Source of the DNA: Spirulina sp034932185
GTDB taxonomy: Bacteria; Cyanobacteriota; Cyanobacteriia; Cyanobacteriales; Spirulinaceae
Assembly: GCF_034932185.1 (NCBI RefSeq)
Contig: NZ_JAYGHW010000002.1
Location: 1-64,000, forward strand
Direction of reading: 5' to 3'
DNA: 64,000 bases
How positions within the stretch are numbered: the stretch's first letter is position 1; every line of letters begins with the position of its first letter. Made by a program: the position numbers and the translations under genes. Shown piece after piece: positions 7,317 to 15,737 of this stretch. The notes beneath the pieces were generated by a model. It was not told where the DNA came from. It was given only the letters and a program-made list of their open reading frames with translations, and ran no database searches.

Positions 7317-9386
7317 TCAAACCACCTCCAAATCCAAACCCCAACCCTGAAGCGTCCCCGTATCCCCCGGCACACGGTCAATCACCCATAATTGCCAAGT
7401 TCCCAAGGCGGGGCGATCGCACAACTGGGCTAGGGTGGGGTTGAGGCGAGAACTGTAGGTGCGATCTAAACGGATTAACCGTCCCAGATTGCGGCTTTGC
7501 AATAACACGGTGATCCCGTGGGGACTGCGGAGATAAATCTCTAAATCCCCTAAAAATTCATGGGTGATCTCCACCCGCACCGCTAAAGCGGTAATTTTGC
7601 CCCCTTGGGTAATTTCCAAACTACTCAGTAACCCTTGGGGGTTATGGTCGGGAATCGCCACAGCCAAGCTACTGTAGCGATTGATCTGACGCTTCACCAC
7701 GGGGGCGATCGCCCGCTGCCGTCGCTGGGCCTCCAATACCGCTTGATAGGCATTCACCTTGCCATAGCCAAACCACTGGCTGTGGCCCTTATTATCATAG
7801 GTTCCCAGCGTTAACCCCAATTGGGGATCGGGGTCGCGATCGACGATTTTATCCGCTGTTTGCGCTAACAACTGTTTCACCTCAGCGGCAGTTAAATTCG
7901 GGTTCACCGATAACACCAACGCCGCTACCCCTGCCACCACTGGGCAGGCGCTGGATGTGCCGCCAAAATTGCGGGTAAAGTTGCCGCGATCATAGCCCCA
8001 ATCCCCTAGTTGATCGGTGGTAAAGATGCCCAACCCTGGTAAAGCTGTTCGTACAGCGGGAGCAGTGGCCATAAAGCCGCTTTTCGCAAACCACATTCCC
8101 GGCGGTGCGTTGTTACTGGGGGCCGTCAGGGTGATATGGGTTCCCCAATTGCTATAGCTGGATTTTTTCCCCAAACTGGTACAGGCGGAAACGGTGATCA
8201 CATCGGGATGGGTGGCAAAGCCACTGAGCCAATCCGTCGGGCCTTTGAGGAGGTCGTTGGGCCAGCCCTGTTCGTAGAGGGTTCCCTGGACGGGACGGTT
8301 GGCATTGCCAGCGGCGAAGACGATGACGCAGCCTTTGCCTTGGCGGCCTTGGGTGGCGGCTTTATGGATGACCGCCCTTTGGCGGAGGGAAAGGGGGAAA
8401 TGGACGGCGGCGGCTCCCCAACTACAGGAGATCACACTGGCTCCTTTTTCTATGGCCCAGTTAAACAGGTTTTCGATCGCATTGTCATCGAGATAACCCG
8501 TGGTACGCAGGGGCATCAGGGCGCAACCGGGGGCCACACCGACGATCCCGGAGCCATTTTCTTCAGCGACAGCTACGCCAGCGCAGGCGGTGCCGTGGCT
8601 TTCCTGCGGCTCAGTGGGGAGGGGGGCAAAGTCGCGATCGCGAAAATCGTAGGGGGCGACAATTTTTCCCGGCCCCTGAAAATCGGGGTGGTTGAGATCA
8701 ATGGCATCATCGGCGATCGCCACCACCACCGAGCGACTCCCCCGTGTGATATCCCAAGCCTGCTCACAGTCAATATGGGAGCTAGGGGCTAACTGGGTTC
8801 CCCCCTGATGGTGGAGATACCATTGTTCTGAATAATGGGGATCACGGGGGCGATAAAAGGATTCTTGGAGGAAAATTAGATTGGCTTCAGCGGTTAAAAC
8901 CTCCGGGTTGGCCATCAGGTGATTGGCTAGCTTAATCGGGTTTTCCGTGGCTTGGAGCGTGACACGGTAAATCGCCGTGTTGGGAATACCTTCCAGGGGG
9001 CGATCGCTCACCAACCCCAAGGGAGCCGTTAACGCCAACTGCTCCTCTGCATCCACCTCCGCCCCAAACTGCACCGTGATTTCATCGGTGAGATAGAGCC
9101 GAGTTTCGGGGCTATTGTGGAGTTGATAGACATGGCTGGCAAAACTCACCCCTTCACTGTGGCGGGCCGCCGCCATTGCCGCCTCCAAATTGGCTGGCGC
9201 GACAACAAACTCCAGCAACGGCGTTTGGGGGATGGGGTGACGGTTGAGGCGATCGAGTTCCGGGGGGAGCGGCGCGTCGGGATGGGTGGGCCGCAGCGTG
9301 AAGCGATCGCCCACCTTCAACAGTAATAATTCTTCCCCGCCCCGTTGGAGCGTCAAGGCAAGATTCGGTTCAGAGACCATGGGCAA
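7317..9386 (-). CDS. Subtilisin-like serine protease (S8) with C-terminal P domain
   Basis: A 689-residue protease. Catalytic triad: Asp at 226/227 in IADDAIDLNHPDF, His264 in SHGTACAG and Ser478 in GGTSSACP, with the oxyanion region FAAGNANRP near 358-366. Residues 1-200 form a long non-catalytic N-terminal region. The last ~110 residues match the P/Homo B domain of kexin/furin-like proteases (EITHEFLGDLEIYLRSPHG; GTWQLWVIDRVPGDTGTL), which stabilises the catalytic domain. No Sec or Tat signal is visible, so it may stay inside the cell or mature in an unusual way. Start at 9386 (MPMVSEP) or 9380. Related cyanobacterial proteases include calcium-dependent ones; that link is inference. Confidence 0.88.
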   Translation of the reverse strand: MPMVSEPNLALTLQRGGEELLLLKVGDRFTLRPTHPDAPLPPELDRLNRHPIPQTPLLEFVVAPANLEAAMAAARHSEGVSFASHVYQLHNSPETRLYLTDEITVQFGAEVDAEEQLALTAPLGLVSDRPLEGIPNTAIYRVTLQATENPIKLANHLMANPEVLTAEANLIFLQESFYRPRDPHYSEQWYLHHQGGTQLAPSSHIDCEQAWDITRGSRSVVVAIADDAIDLNHPDFQGPGKIVAPYDFRDRDFAPLPTEPQESHGTACAGVAVAEENGSGIVGVAPGCALMPLRTTGYLDDNAIENLFNWAIEKGASVISCSWGAAAVHFPLSLRQRAVIHKAATQGRQGKGCVIVFAAGNANRPVQGTLYEQGWPNDLLKGPTDWLSGFATHPDVITVSACTSLGKKSSYSNWGTHITLTAPSNNAPPGMWFAKSGFMATAPAVRTALPGLGIFTTDQLGDWGYDRGNFTRNFGGTSSACPVVAGVAALVLSVNPNLTAAEVKQLLAQTADKIVDRDPDPQLGLTLGTYDNKGHSQWFGYGKVNAYQAVLEAQRRQRAIAPVVKRQINRYSSLAVAIPDHNPQGLLSSLEITQGGKITALAVRVEITHEFLGDLEIYLRSPHGITVLLQSRNLGRLIRLDRTYSSRLNPTLAQLCDRPALGTWQLWVIDRVPGDTGTLQGWGLDLEVV

Positions 9387-9484
9387 TTCCCCGCAAACGT
9401 AAAGCTGGCAAAGATCTAAGCGCGGATCACAATCCTAATGCGAGTAGGCTTTGCTCAACTGCACTTAGATAGTTGTTCAGAATA

Positions 9485-9715
9485 TCACGGGAGAGGGCTG
9501 AGTTTTTGGGTTAACTCTTGGTGCAAAGCGAGGTAATGTCTATAATTCCCTGCCCATTCGACAAATATTTGATCATCATTAGTTTTGCCTTGACTATATT
9601 GGGTGAAAAATTCAGCAGAATCAAGATTGTACTGTGCTTCATAGATAGTCAATTGTTTCACAATCGCAACAAAAGCATCTAAGAGAGATGTGTATTGAAT
9701 AATGTTCTTTTTCAT
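9485..9715 (-). CDS. Small uncharacterised protein, possible antitoxin-like
   Basis: A 76-residue acidic protein (MKKNIIQYTSLLDAFVAIVK at the start; DSAEFFTQYSQGKTNDDQIF in the middle). The pattern 'xSAEFxxxYxxGxxxDD...EWAxxYxxYL' recalls small cyanobacterial proteins that sit beside toxin-like partners, but no toxin gene adjoins it here. No membrane segment or DNA-binding motif is visible. After the stop, the +1 frame continues as DILNNYLSAVEQSLLALGL, so a frameshift may have shortened the protein. The gene is real by codon pattern; the function is unknown. Confidence 0.55.
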   Translation of the reverse strand: MKKNIIQYTSLLDAFVAIVKQLTIYEAQYNLDSAEFFTQYSQGKTNDDQIFVEWAGNYRHYLALHQELTQKLSPLP

Positions 9716-9937
9716 TACAAAAATCTCCAGTTTAAAAAATTCAATTAAGCTACTTGAGCTTTTGGTAATAACTTTGCCGATCTTAAATTTTCAGATCAAG
9801 CAACGAGTCTTTAAGTTATTGTTTTACAGAATTGTTTTCGACAGAAATACCCATCTGTTGACAGTCACGATTGGAAATCGTGCCATCAGGTAATGTCGTC
9901 TGACATTTTGAAGTCTCTAAATTTAGGCCACACCGGA

Positions 9938-11140
9938 TTAGAGATCCATTTGTAGACCTGTGCCTACTGGATCTTGAGATAAAAAGGCGCGATCGCTTGG
10001 CAACGGTGCAACTGCCTCCGTCAGCGTAAATTCCCCCGCCATAATCCAAGCCTTTAAACAGTCCGCCACCTGTTGGGAACGGTATAAACTCGCTAAGGGG
10101 GCTGTGCGTACCGATTGCCCCTCAATGGTGATCCGCCCCGATTTCAATTGGCCGTAGGAGACTAAGCCGAAGGTGGGCCGCACCCGGCGGGGGATGGAAA
10201 AATCCATCACGGGCGCAACAATCTCCGCATCCTGAACCGCACAGCGAGCCACCACCTCCTCATCCAACACCGCCAAGGGAACCCCCACCCCCAACATGAT
10301 CGAGGGGCCATAATGTTTGAAATAACAACCCCGCACCCAATCCGGGGACATTTGTTTCGCATCGCCAATCAGGGCGACGGTGGCCGCTGGACCAATCGGT
10401 GTCCGATTCGGGAGCCGTTTTTGAAGCGGGAAATGCTGGGTTCCCTCCCAAGCCACATAACCCACGCCCCCACCCAGAAAAATTTTTGTGCCAATGCCCA
10501 CCCCCGTTAAATCGGGATCATTGAGTAGGGGGGATAAAGCGCCTGGGTTGGAATAAACCGCATTGCCCAGGCCCGGCTGGAGTACGCCGAGATAGGTGTG
10601 GAGGGGGCGATCGCTCCCATTTACGCCGACAATAAAATTTTGATAAAGATTGCGGGGATTGAATAAATAAAACTGATTAATCGTTTCGGCGCGAATCGTC
10701 GTTTCCCAGGAAGCACGGGGGTAACAGTCCGTCACATGGCCCGTCGCCCGCAACGTCACCCCCTGGCCGGCAATTAAACGCTCAATCACATGACCGCCGC
10801 CCCTTTCCTCATTTTCCCCCTCCAGATTGCTATCCTGAATCATCGTTGCGCCAAGATAGAGATCCACCGCCCCCAACCCCGCATAGGCCGGCACATCATC
10901 TAGCCAACATTGGCGGATCTTAATCGGCGGATCGGTGTGGCCAATGTTGAGAAAAGCCCCCGTCGATTCCATCGGTTCAAAAGTACCCGTGGTGATCACA
11001 TCAACGGTGGCGGCAATTTGGGCGATCGCCCCCACCCCCTCCGCTGCCACCCGCTGTTTCACCTCCGTCACGGTTAAGGCTTGGGCTTGACCCTGACGAA
11101 TTTTGGCGTTAATTTCCGAAATACTGCGCTGCACCACCAT
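9938..11140 (-). CDS. Homocysteine biosynthesis protein (HcyBio/DUF39)
   Basis: A 400-residue protein matching the HcyBio (DUF39, COG1900) family, which makes homocysteine by adding sulfide to aspartate semialdehyde. Recognisable segments are EINAKIRQGQAQALTVTEV near the N-terminus, the glycine-rich GIGTKIFLGGGVGYVAWEGTQ near 225-245 and GDAKQMSPDWVRGCYFKHYG near 270-290, with the conserved Cys of RGCYF. No CBS or ferredoxin domain is fused. It begins 6 nt after the stop of the WecG-type gene and is likely co-transcribed with it, an odd partner. Family call is from memory of the signature regions and fairly safe; activity in this organism is inferred. Confidence 0.8.
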   Translation of the reverse strand: MVVQRSISEINAKIRQGQAQALTVTEVKQRVAAEGVGAIAQIAATVDVITTGTFEPMESTGAFLNIGHTDPPIKIRQCWLDDVPAYAGLGAVDLYLGATMIQDSNLEGENEERGGGHVIERLIAGQGVTLRATGHVTDCYPRASWETTIRAETINQFYLFNPRNLYQNFIVGVNGSDRPLHTYLGVLQPGLGNAVYSNPGALSPLLNDPDLTGVGIGTKIFLGGGVGYVAWEGTQHFPLQKRLPNRTPIGPAATVALIGDAKQMSPDWVRGCYFKHYGPSIMLGVGVPLAVLDEEVVARCAVQDAEIVAPVMDFSIPRRVRPTFGLVSYGQLKSGRITIEGQSVRTAPLASLYRSQQVADCLKAWIMAGEFTLTEAVAPLPSDRAFLSQDPVGTGLQMDL

Positions 11141-11146
11141 AGTTCC

Positions 11147-12313
11147 TTAATTTGAGGAAGGTTTATAAAAATAGACAGATTCAAAACTATTGATTTGAGG
11201 ACGATGGGCCAAATCCTGAACCCGCTGGAAAAATTCCACCGTTTTAGGCTTGATCCATCCCCGCTCAATGGCCAATTGCTCTAGGGCGCGGGGATCTGAC
11301 TGTTGCTCTACCTGTAATGCTTCAATTTGCCCATGACTCAACAACCCCGCTACTTCCAAATAGTCTAGTAATCGATGGGCATAATGTTTTTGCAGCCAAC
11401 GGGGTAACTCGACTAAAAAAAAGTGTACGGTTTTCGGTTCAAGCCAGCCGTGTTGAATGGCCAACTCACCAAAGCGTTGATCCGGATCCTTCGCCTGTTT
11501 GACCAATAACACTTCCACCTGATGCATCGTTAGTAAACCCGCTTCATGGAGTAACAAACCCAAGGGTTTTTTAAATCGATAAATTCCCAGTTTTTGCCGG
11601 AGAATTAAACTGAGCATCGGGATAATCCCTAACAAATAACGTCGCCACAGTCGCCTCGGTTCGCGAGCCAAGCGATACACCCATTCTAAACCCGTTTCAC
11701 TGAGTTGGCGGGGCGCACGGGGAACCACCCCGGCTTCAAAGTCAATAGTGGCCCCAATGGCGAGAAAAATTTTAATTTCCTTCAGATAGGAACGGTATTT
11801 ATAAATCCATTTTTCTTGCTTGGGTGCGCCTAGGCCAACCGCCAGAACATTGGCATTAGTGGCATTAATCATGTCAATAATTTCGTGACATTCCGCTTCA
11901 TTTTTTTCAAATCCATAGGAAGGCGAATAGGTTGCAACGACCATTTCTCGACCCACCTTTTCATTAATATTTTTTTGAGCTTGGAGGGCAACACCTGGGC
12001 CGGCTCCGAGGAGAAAAATACGAATATCAGGATCGTTGCGGTAATGCCAATAAAATGCCGGGAAAAAATCTGATCCTGAAATTTTTTCGCGGATTTTTTT
12101 ACCAAAAAACCAAGAAATATAAATCAAAATTTGGCTGTCACAAATAACATAATCCGCATTACGATAGACATGAAAAAACTCAGGATCATTTTGGAGTTGA
12201 ATCAGGTGATCTGCATTGGGTGTCACCACAAATCCCCCCTGCTTAATGTCGTCTAACAGTTGCGCAAGGGAAAGATTATCAATGGTGATATTGAGAATGT
12301 TGATTTTGCTCAT
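11147..12313 (-). CDS. WecG/TagA/CpsF-type glycosyltransferase with C-terminal helical repeats
   Basis: A 388-residue protein. Residues 1 to ~245 are a GT26 (WecG/TagA/CpsF) glycosyltransferase, which transfers N-acetylmannosamine-type sugars to a lipid-linked acceptor during cell-surface polymer synthesis. Motifs seen: VVTPNADHLIQLQND, VYRNADYVICDSQ, FLLGAGPGVALQAQ, GLGAPKQEKWIYKY and ATIDFEAG. Residues ~255-375 add two copies of a unit of about 50-55 residues (AGLLTMHQVEVLLVKQ with FGELAIQHGWLEPKTVHFF; AGLLSHGQIEALQVEQ with LEQLAIERGWIKPKTVEFF) that resemble the GspE/PilB N-terminal (MshEN-like) fold. That extension is absent from the classical enzymes. It heads a probable operon with the HcyBio gene. 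Confidence 0.85.
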   Translation of the reverse strand: MSKINILNITIDNLSLAQLLDDIKQGGFVVTPNADHLIQLQNDPEFFHVYRNADYVICDSQILIYISWFFGKKIREKISGSDFFPAFYWHYRNDPDIRIFLLGAGPGVALQAQKNINEKVGREMVVATYSPSYGFEKNEAECHEIIDMINATNANVLAVGLGAPKQEKWIYKYRSYLKEIKIFLAIGATIDFEAGVVPRAPRQLSETGLEWVYRLAREPRRLWRRYLLGIIPMLSLILRQKLGIYRFKKPLGLLLHEAGLLTMHQVEVLLVKQAKDPDQRFGELAIQHGWLEPKTVHFFLVELPRWLQKHYAHRLLDYLEVAGLLSHGQIEALQVEQQSDPRALEQLAIERGWIKPKTVEFFQRVQDLAHRPQINSFESVYFYKPSSN

Positions 12314-12620
12314 AGCAATGGGGCAGGGGAGGGGCAGATCAGAAAAGTATCATCTCATTAAACGCGATAAGACGATGGGGAGCATCTCAGTTTGCAAACC
12401 ATCCCCACCCTGCCTAGGTGGGAGGGGTCGGGGTGAGACCTTTAGGAGCAACTGGGACAAATGAGAGTTTCTCAGACGATGGCTATTCTGATTATTCACG
12501 CCCCATGATCAAATTCAGGTCGAAGGGGGCAATAGGGCTTTTCCAGATCAGATCAAGCACAGCTTATTGCCATTACCCTACCGGGGGAGGGGACTGAAGT
12601 TCCTACTCCGGGTTGCCATT
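12314..12620. other. Spacer with a GC-rich inverted repeat
   Basis: About 300 bp without a gene. A CCCACC/GGTGGG hairpin lies in ccccaccctgcctaggtggg near 12403-12422, followed by gagggg-type sequence common in cyanobacterial intergenic repeats. No promoter stands out. Confidence 0.4.
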
Positions 12621-13688
12621 TTAAAGGGAAAGGTGGGGGGGAATTTTGCCTTGGGGCGATCGCCAATGGTTGAGAATATCCTGTAACACCACCTCGGTAA
12701 ACCAAATTCGACCGACAATTGTTAAGGGGAGGGAGAGAAATAACCCCGGAATGCCAAAGGCGATGGCAAAAAACAGTTGGGTCAATAGGGTAATGGCGGG
12801 TAAGGGTGTTGTCACCTGTTCCCCCTGGGGGAGCAGCCGAGGGGTGAGCCAATGGCTCGCCCATTGATGGATGGCAATGTAGAGCATGAGGATAATTAAG
12901 GATTTCCAGGGTTGATCGAGGAGGGCGATCGCCATAGGGGGAATCACGCTTAATCCCACGCCTAGGGTGGGAATGAGTGTAAAAAAGCCCGCCATTAACG
13001 CCTGGGAGAGGGCGAGGGGAATCCTGAGCAGGATCAGGGCGGTTAACGATAACCCCGTGACCACCACCACATTAAAAGCAACCCGGCTGAACCAGTCCTG
13101 GAGGGCGCGATCGCACATCGTCAGAATTTCATCCACCCGATGACGATAAAAGGCGGGAAACAGGCGGATCAAAACACTGCGATAGGCTTGGGGGCTGGCC
13201 AGTAACATCAGGGTTAACGCAGTTAATAAAATCAGATTGAGCAGCGCCCCTAGGGTGTTGGAGAACAGGCTCCAGCCTTCGCCGAGGAGATTATTGGCTA
13301 ATTCGGGGATTTCCGCGACAATCGCCTCCCAATCCGGCAACAGCGCCCAAAACTCCGGCCGAAAACGCCGCTCAATCTGGGCTAAACCCGGCCCCAAGCG
13401 ATCCATGCCTTGAATGACTTGATCCGGAAGTTGATTAATCTGCGTTACCAAGGGGGGGACTAACAACCCGAAAAAACTGGCGATCAAGAGTAACGACAGG
13501 CCGATGGTGATGGCCAAGGCGGCGGGGCGTTGCAGCTTTGATCCCTGCTCTAAGCGCCGCACCACACCGGAAAGGGCATTGGCCAACATGACCGCCCCGA
13601 TCACAATCACCCACAATTGCCGCAGTTGCCAGGCAACATAGAGGGCAATTAAGCAGAGGATTAACCCAAACCAATGACCCACTTTCAT
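12621..13688 (-). CDS. AI-2E family transporter (PerM-like) 1
   Basis: A polytopic membrane protein of 355 residues from the ATG at 13688 (MKVGHWFGLILCL). It shows the family's pattern: two or three N-terminal helices, a long loop with amphipathic helices (DQVIQGMDRLGPGLAQIERR) and five C-terminal helices containing LIPTLGVGLSVIPP and FFAIAFGIPGLFLSLPL. Family members are small-molecule or ion exporters (AI-2 export in TqsA); the substrate here is unknown. The ATG overlaps the stop of the upstream small membrane gene as TGATG, which supports this start and suggests translational coupling. A second member is at 30277-31383. Confidence 0.88.
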   Translation of the reverse strand: MKVGHWFGLILCLIALYVAWQLRQLWVIVIGAVMLANALSGVVRRLEQGSKLQRPAALAITIGLSLLLIASFFGLLVPPLVTQINQLPDQVIQGMDRLGPGLAQIERRFRPEFWALLPDWEAIVAEIPELANNLLGEGWSLFSNTLGALLNLILLTALTLMLLASPQAYRSVLIRLFPAFYRHRVDEILTMCDRALQDWFSRVAFNVVVVTGLSLTALILLRIPLALSQALMAGFFTLIPTLGVGLSVIPPMAIALLDQPWKSLIILMLYIAIHQWASHWLTPRLLPQGEQVTTPLPAITLLTQLFFAIAFGIPGLFLSLPLTIVGRIWFTEVVLQDILNHWRSPQGKIPPHLSL

Positions 13689-13894
13689 CAGGGTTGCTCC
13701 TCGCGGTGGGGGGCGGATTGTTGCCCCCGCATACCCAGCAAAATTGCCAAGAGGAGTGGCGGTAGGGTGATCATGGCGATCGCATTCACCGAGGTCGGGG
13801 CGATTCCCCATTGGGGGGCTAAATATTTAATCCCCAAAGCGAGGCCTAGGGTTCCCCCTAGAAGTTTGAGTAAGAATCCGCTTGTTTGACCCAT
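13688..13894 (-). CDS. Small membrane protein coupled to the AI-2E transporter
   Basis: A 68-residue protein with two hydrophobic segments (about residues 8-25 and 35-53) and a polar C-terminus (GMRGQQSAPHREEQP). Not assigned to a family. Its TGA overlaps the ATG of the transporter gene (TGATG), so the two are almost certainly one operon; the small protein could be a partner subunit or a leader. Function unknown. Confidence 0.6.
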   Translation of the reverse strand: MGQTSGFLLKLLGGTLGLALGIKYLAPQWGIAPTSVNAIAMITLPPLLLAILLGMRGQQSAPHREEQP

Positions 13895-13979
13895 GGATAA
13901 AGATTCCGGTACATTTGCCCATGCTCCATAATATCGCCATCAGATTTGATTGTTGTGGCTTTTGGTGGCCCAAGCCAAG

Positions 13980-14071
13980 TAGGGGCGAAAAATTTTTCGC
14001 CCCCACCCTAGTATTTTCGCCCCTACCCTAGTATTTTCGCCCCCACCCTAGTATTTTCGCCCCTACCCTAG
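13980..14071. repeat. Copy 4 of dispersed repeat expanded into a 20-bp tandem array
   Basis: Begins as a normal copy (aggggcgaaaaatttttcgc) and runs into four consecutive 20-bp units TATTTTCGCCCCTACCCTAG spanning 13992-14071. Alternate units carry CCCCCA or CCCCTA, so the real period may be 40 bp. There are no unique spacers, so it is not a CRISPR. It lies beyond the 3' end of the DUF4278 gene. Confidence 0.85.
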
Positions 14072-14103
14072 GATTTGGAGATTTTATCCCTTCGTCCCAT
14101 GGA

Positions 14104-14493
14104 TTAGAGTGCGAGTTGCATCGATTCCTTGCGCAGTAAAGACACGAGGGATTCATCCCCACGGATTGCGGCCACCTGAATCCGTCGCTCCAAATTGCGG
14201 CGGAGATTGGCTAAATGGGTTTCCTGAATGGGCTGCGCTGCAATCGGGTCAAAAGGGTGACAGGCCATTATCCCCGCTGACGCTTGGATCGGCACAGTAC
14301 TGTTCAATTCAGGGCAAACATGATAGGAAACGCCTCGATAACAGAGCGTCGGTTTCGGTTTTGCCACCGGGATGTGATGGGGGGCAGAGCGGACATAATC
14401 TATGCCCCGGTAATAGCCGATCAATTCCTGATCGTGAACCTCTAGGGATAAAGGGGTGGGGTGATGATGAACCCCGCGATAACAACGTTGCAT
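14104..14493 (-). CDS. DUF4278 protein with three YRG motifs
   Basis: A 129-residue protein with three copies of the short motif that defines DUF4278: CYRGVHH at residue 4, YYRGIDY near 27 and CYRGVSY near 52. The C-terminal third (THLANLRRNLERRIQVAAIR...) is helical and lies outside the repeats. These proteins are common in cyanobacteria and have no known function. A second, shorter DUF4278 gene lies immediately upstream on the same strand (14553-14738). No signal peptide or membrane segment. Confidence 0.75.
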   Translation of the reverse strand: MQRCYRGVHHHPTPLSLEVHDQELIGYYRGIDYVRSAPHHIPVAKPKPTLCYRGVSYHVCPELNSTVPIQASAGIMACHPFDPIAAQPIQETHLANLRRNLERRIQVAAIRGDESLVSLLRKESMQLAL

Positions 14494-14552
14494 GATAAAC
14501 CCTCGGATTGCTGAAAATCGGTCGATATTAAAGGGAAACTGATGAATGGATC

Positions 14553-14738
14553 TTAATGTTCGTAGTGAACGCCTCGATAGACGAATTCATAGGCTAGAGA
14601 GTTCACACGCCGGGGTTGTTCTTGATAATGGTGAATCCGCCAGGGTACACCCCGATAATGGCCGCCCACCTCCCCTGTTTGGACTGCAACAGTGGTGTGG
14701 TAAGGCTTGTAGGCGACACCACGATAAGATAATTTCAC
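14553..14738 (-). CDS. DUF4278 protein, short form
   Basis: A 61-residue protein with the DUF4278 pattern: LSYRGVAY at residues 3-10, HYRGVPWRIHH near 27-37 and VYRGVHY at the C-terminal end. Length is typical of the family. It is separated by about 60 nt from the longer DUF4278 gene and may share a transcript with it. The promoter probably lies in the 14739-14957 region, shared with the divergent egtC. Function unknown. Confidence 0.75.
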   Translation of the reverse strand: MKLSYRGVAYKPYHTTVAVQTGEVGGHYRGVPWRIHHYQEQPRRVNSLAYEFVYRGVHYEH

Positions 14739-14957
14739 GGTGTTTCTCCTCCAATAACTTCTGTATCTAATGTAACAATTTATCGTTACTCACTGGTTAA
14801 TGTTGCGAAAACTTGACAAGTGTTTCGAGGCAGGGATCAACAAGATCCGTAGCTTTACGGAGAAAAATTCGTTTTTGGCATTCCGCGAGGAGAATCAACA
14901 GCGATCGCCCCAAAAATCCGCTAAAGTACAGCTAAATTTCCTCCCGATCAACCCTCC

Positions 14958-15737
14958 ATGTGCCGTTTATTGGCTTACCTTGGCCCGCCCATTGCCCTTG
15001 AGCAAATTCTCATTAAGCCGCCCCATTCCTTAATCGTCCAGAGTTATGCTCCCCGCGAAATGCAGGAGGCATTGCTCAATGCCGATGGTTTTGGCTTGGG
15101 TTGGTATCACAGTCAGCGCATGGAACTACCTTATCTTTACAAAAACACCTGTCCGATCTGGAATGATGTCAACCTTCCCCACCTGAGCCGCTATGTGGAA
15201 ACCGGCTGTGTGGTGGGGTATGTGCGCAGTGCTACGCCGGGTTTAGCGGTGGAGTTGGGCAATTGCCAACCCTTTACGAAGGGGCATTTACTGCTGATGC
15301 ACAATGGCTATATTGATCAGTTTCGCCACACGCTGCGCCGGCCGATGCGGAACCTGTTGAATGAGAAAGCCGATGAATGGGTGCAGGGCAGCACCGATTC
15401 TGAATACCTCTACGCTTTGGTGCTGACCTATTTGGAAACGATGCCCCTAGAAATGGCGATTCCCCAAGCCCTCCATACTATTGGTGCGTTAGCAGCGGAG
15501 CCGTTTTGCAAGTTCACCGCTACGACCATCGCCACGACGGGCGATCGCCTCATTGCCTGTCGCTATGCCAACTTTAAGATTCTCCCCAGCCTCTATTGGC
15601 TCCGGGATGATCCCCGCTATCCTGATGGGGTGATTTTGGCCTCTGAACCGCTGTTTGAGGGGAATTGGCAATCTTGCCCGCCCCAAAGTTGCTTAATTGT
15701 GGAGCCTAATCTCGATGTTCACATCACCCCCCTTTAA
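14958..15737 (+). CDS. egtC: EgtC-like class II glutamine amidotransferase
   Basis: A 259-residue Ntn-hydrolase. The start MCRLLAYLG leaves Cys2 as the N-terminal nucleophile after Met removal. ADGFGLGWY near 45, YVRSATPG near 90 and LLMHNGYIDQF near 112 are class II amidotransferase landmarks. EgtC removes the glutamyl group from gamma-glutamyl-hercynylcysteine sulfoxide in ergothioneine synthesis. Assignment to EgtC, over a generic YafJ-type amidotransferase, rests on the directly following egtB, whose start overlaps the end of this gene. No egtD or egtE is in the window. Confidence 0.8.
   Translation: MCRLLAYLGPPIALEQILIKPPHSLIVQSYAPREMQEALLNADGFGLGWYHSQRMELPYLYKNTCPIWNDVNLPHLSRYVETGCVVGYVRSATPGLAVELGNCQPFTKGHLLLMHNGYIDQFRHTLRRPMRNLLNEKADEWVQGSTDSEYLYALVLTYLETMPLEMAIPQALHTIGALAAEPFCKFTATTIATTGDRLIACRYANFKILPSLYWLRDDPRYPDGVILASEPLFEGNWQSCPPQSCLIVEPNLDVHITPL

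Noticed and set aside
8136..8792. 218-codon plus-strand frame inside the subtilase gene
   Set aside because: Antisense shadow of the protease active-site region; low-complexity Gly/Ala/Asp text and no start signal.
9816..10049. 77-codon minus frame overlapping the end of the HcyBio gene
   Set aside because: The first half is HcyBio sequence in another frame. The tail (CQTTLPDGTISNRDCQQMG) looks somewhat protein-like, but no family or start supports a gene.
13992..14071. Regular 20-bp repeats, considered as CRISPR
   Set aside because: Units are directly adjacent with no unique spacers and no cas genes nearby.
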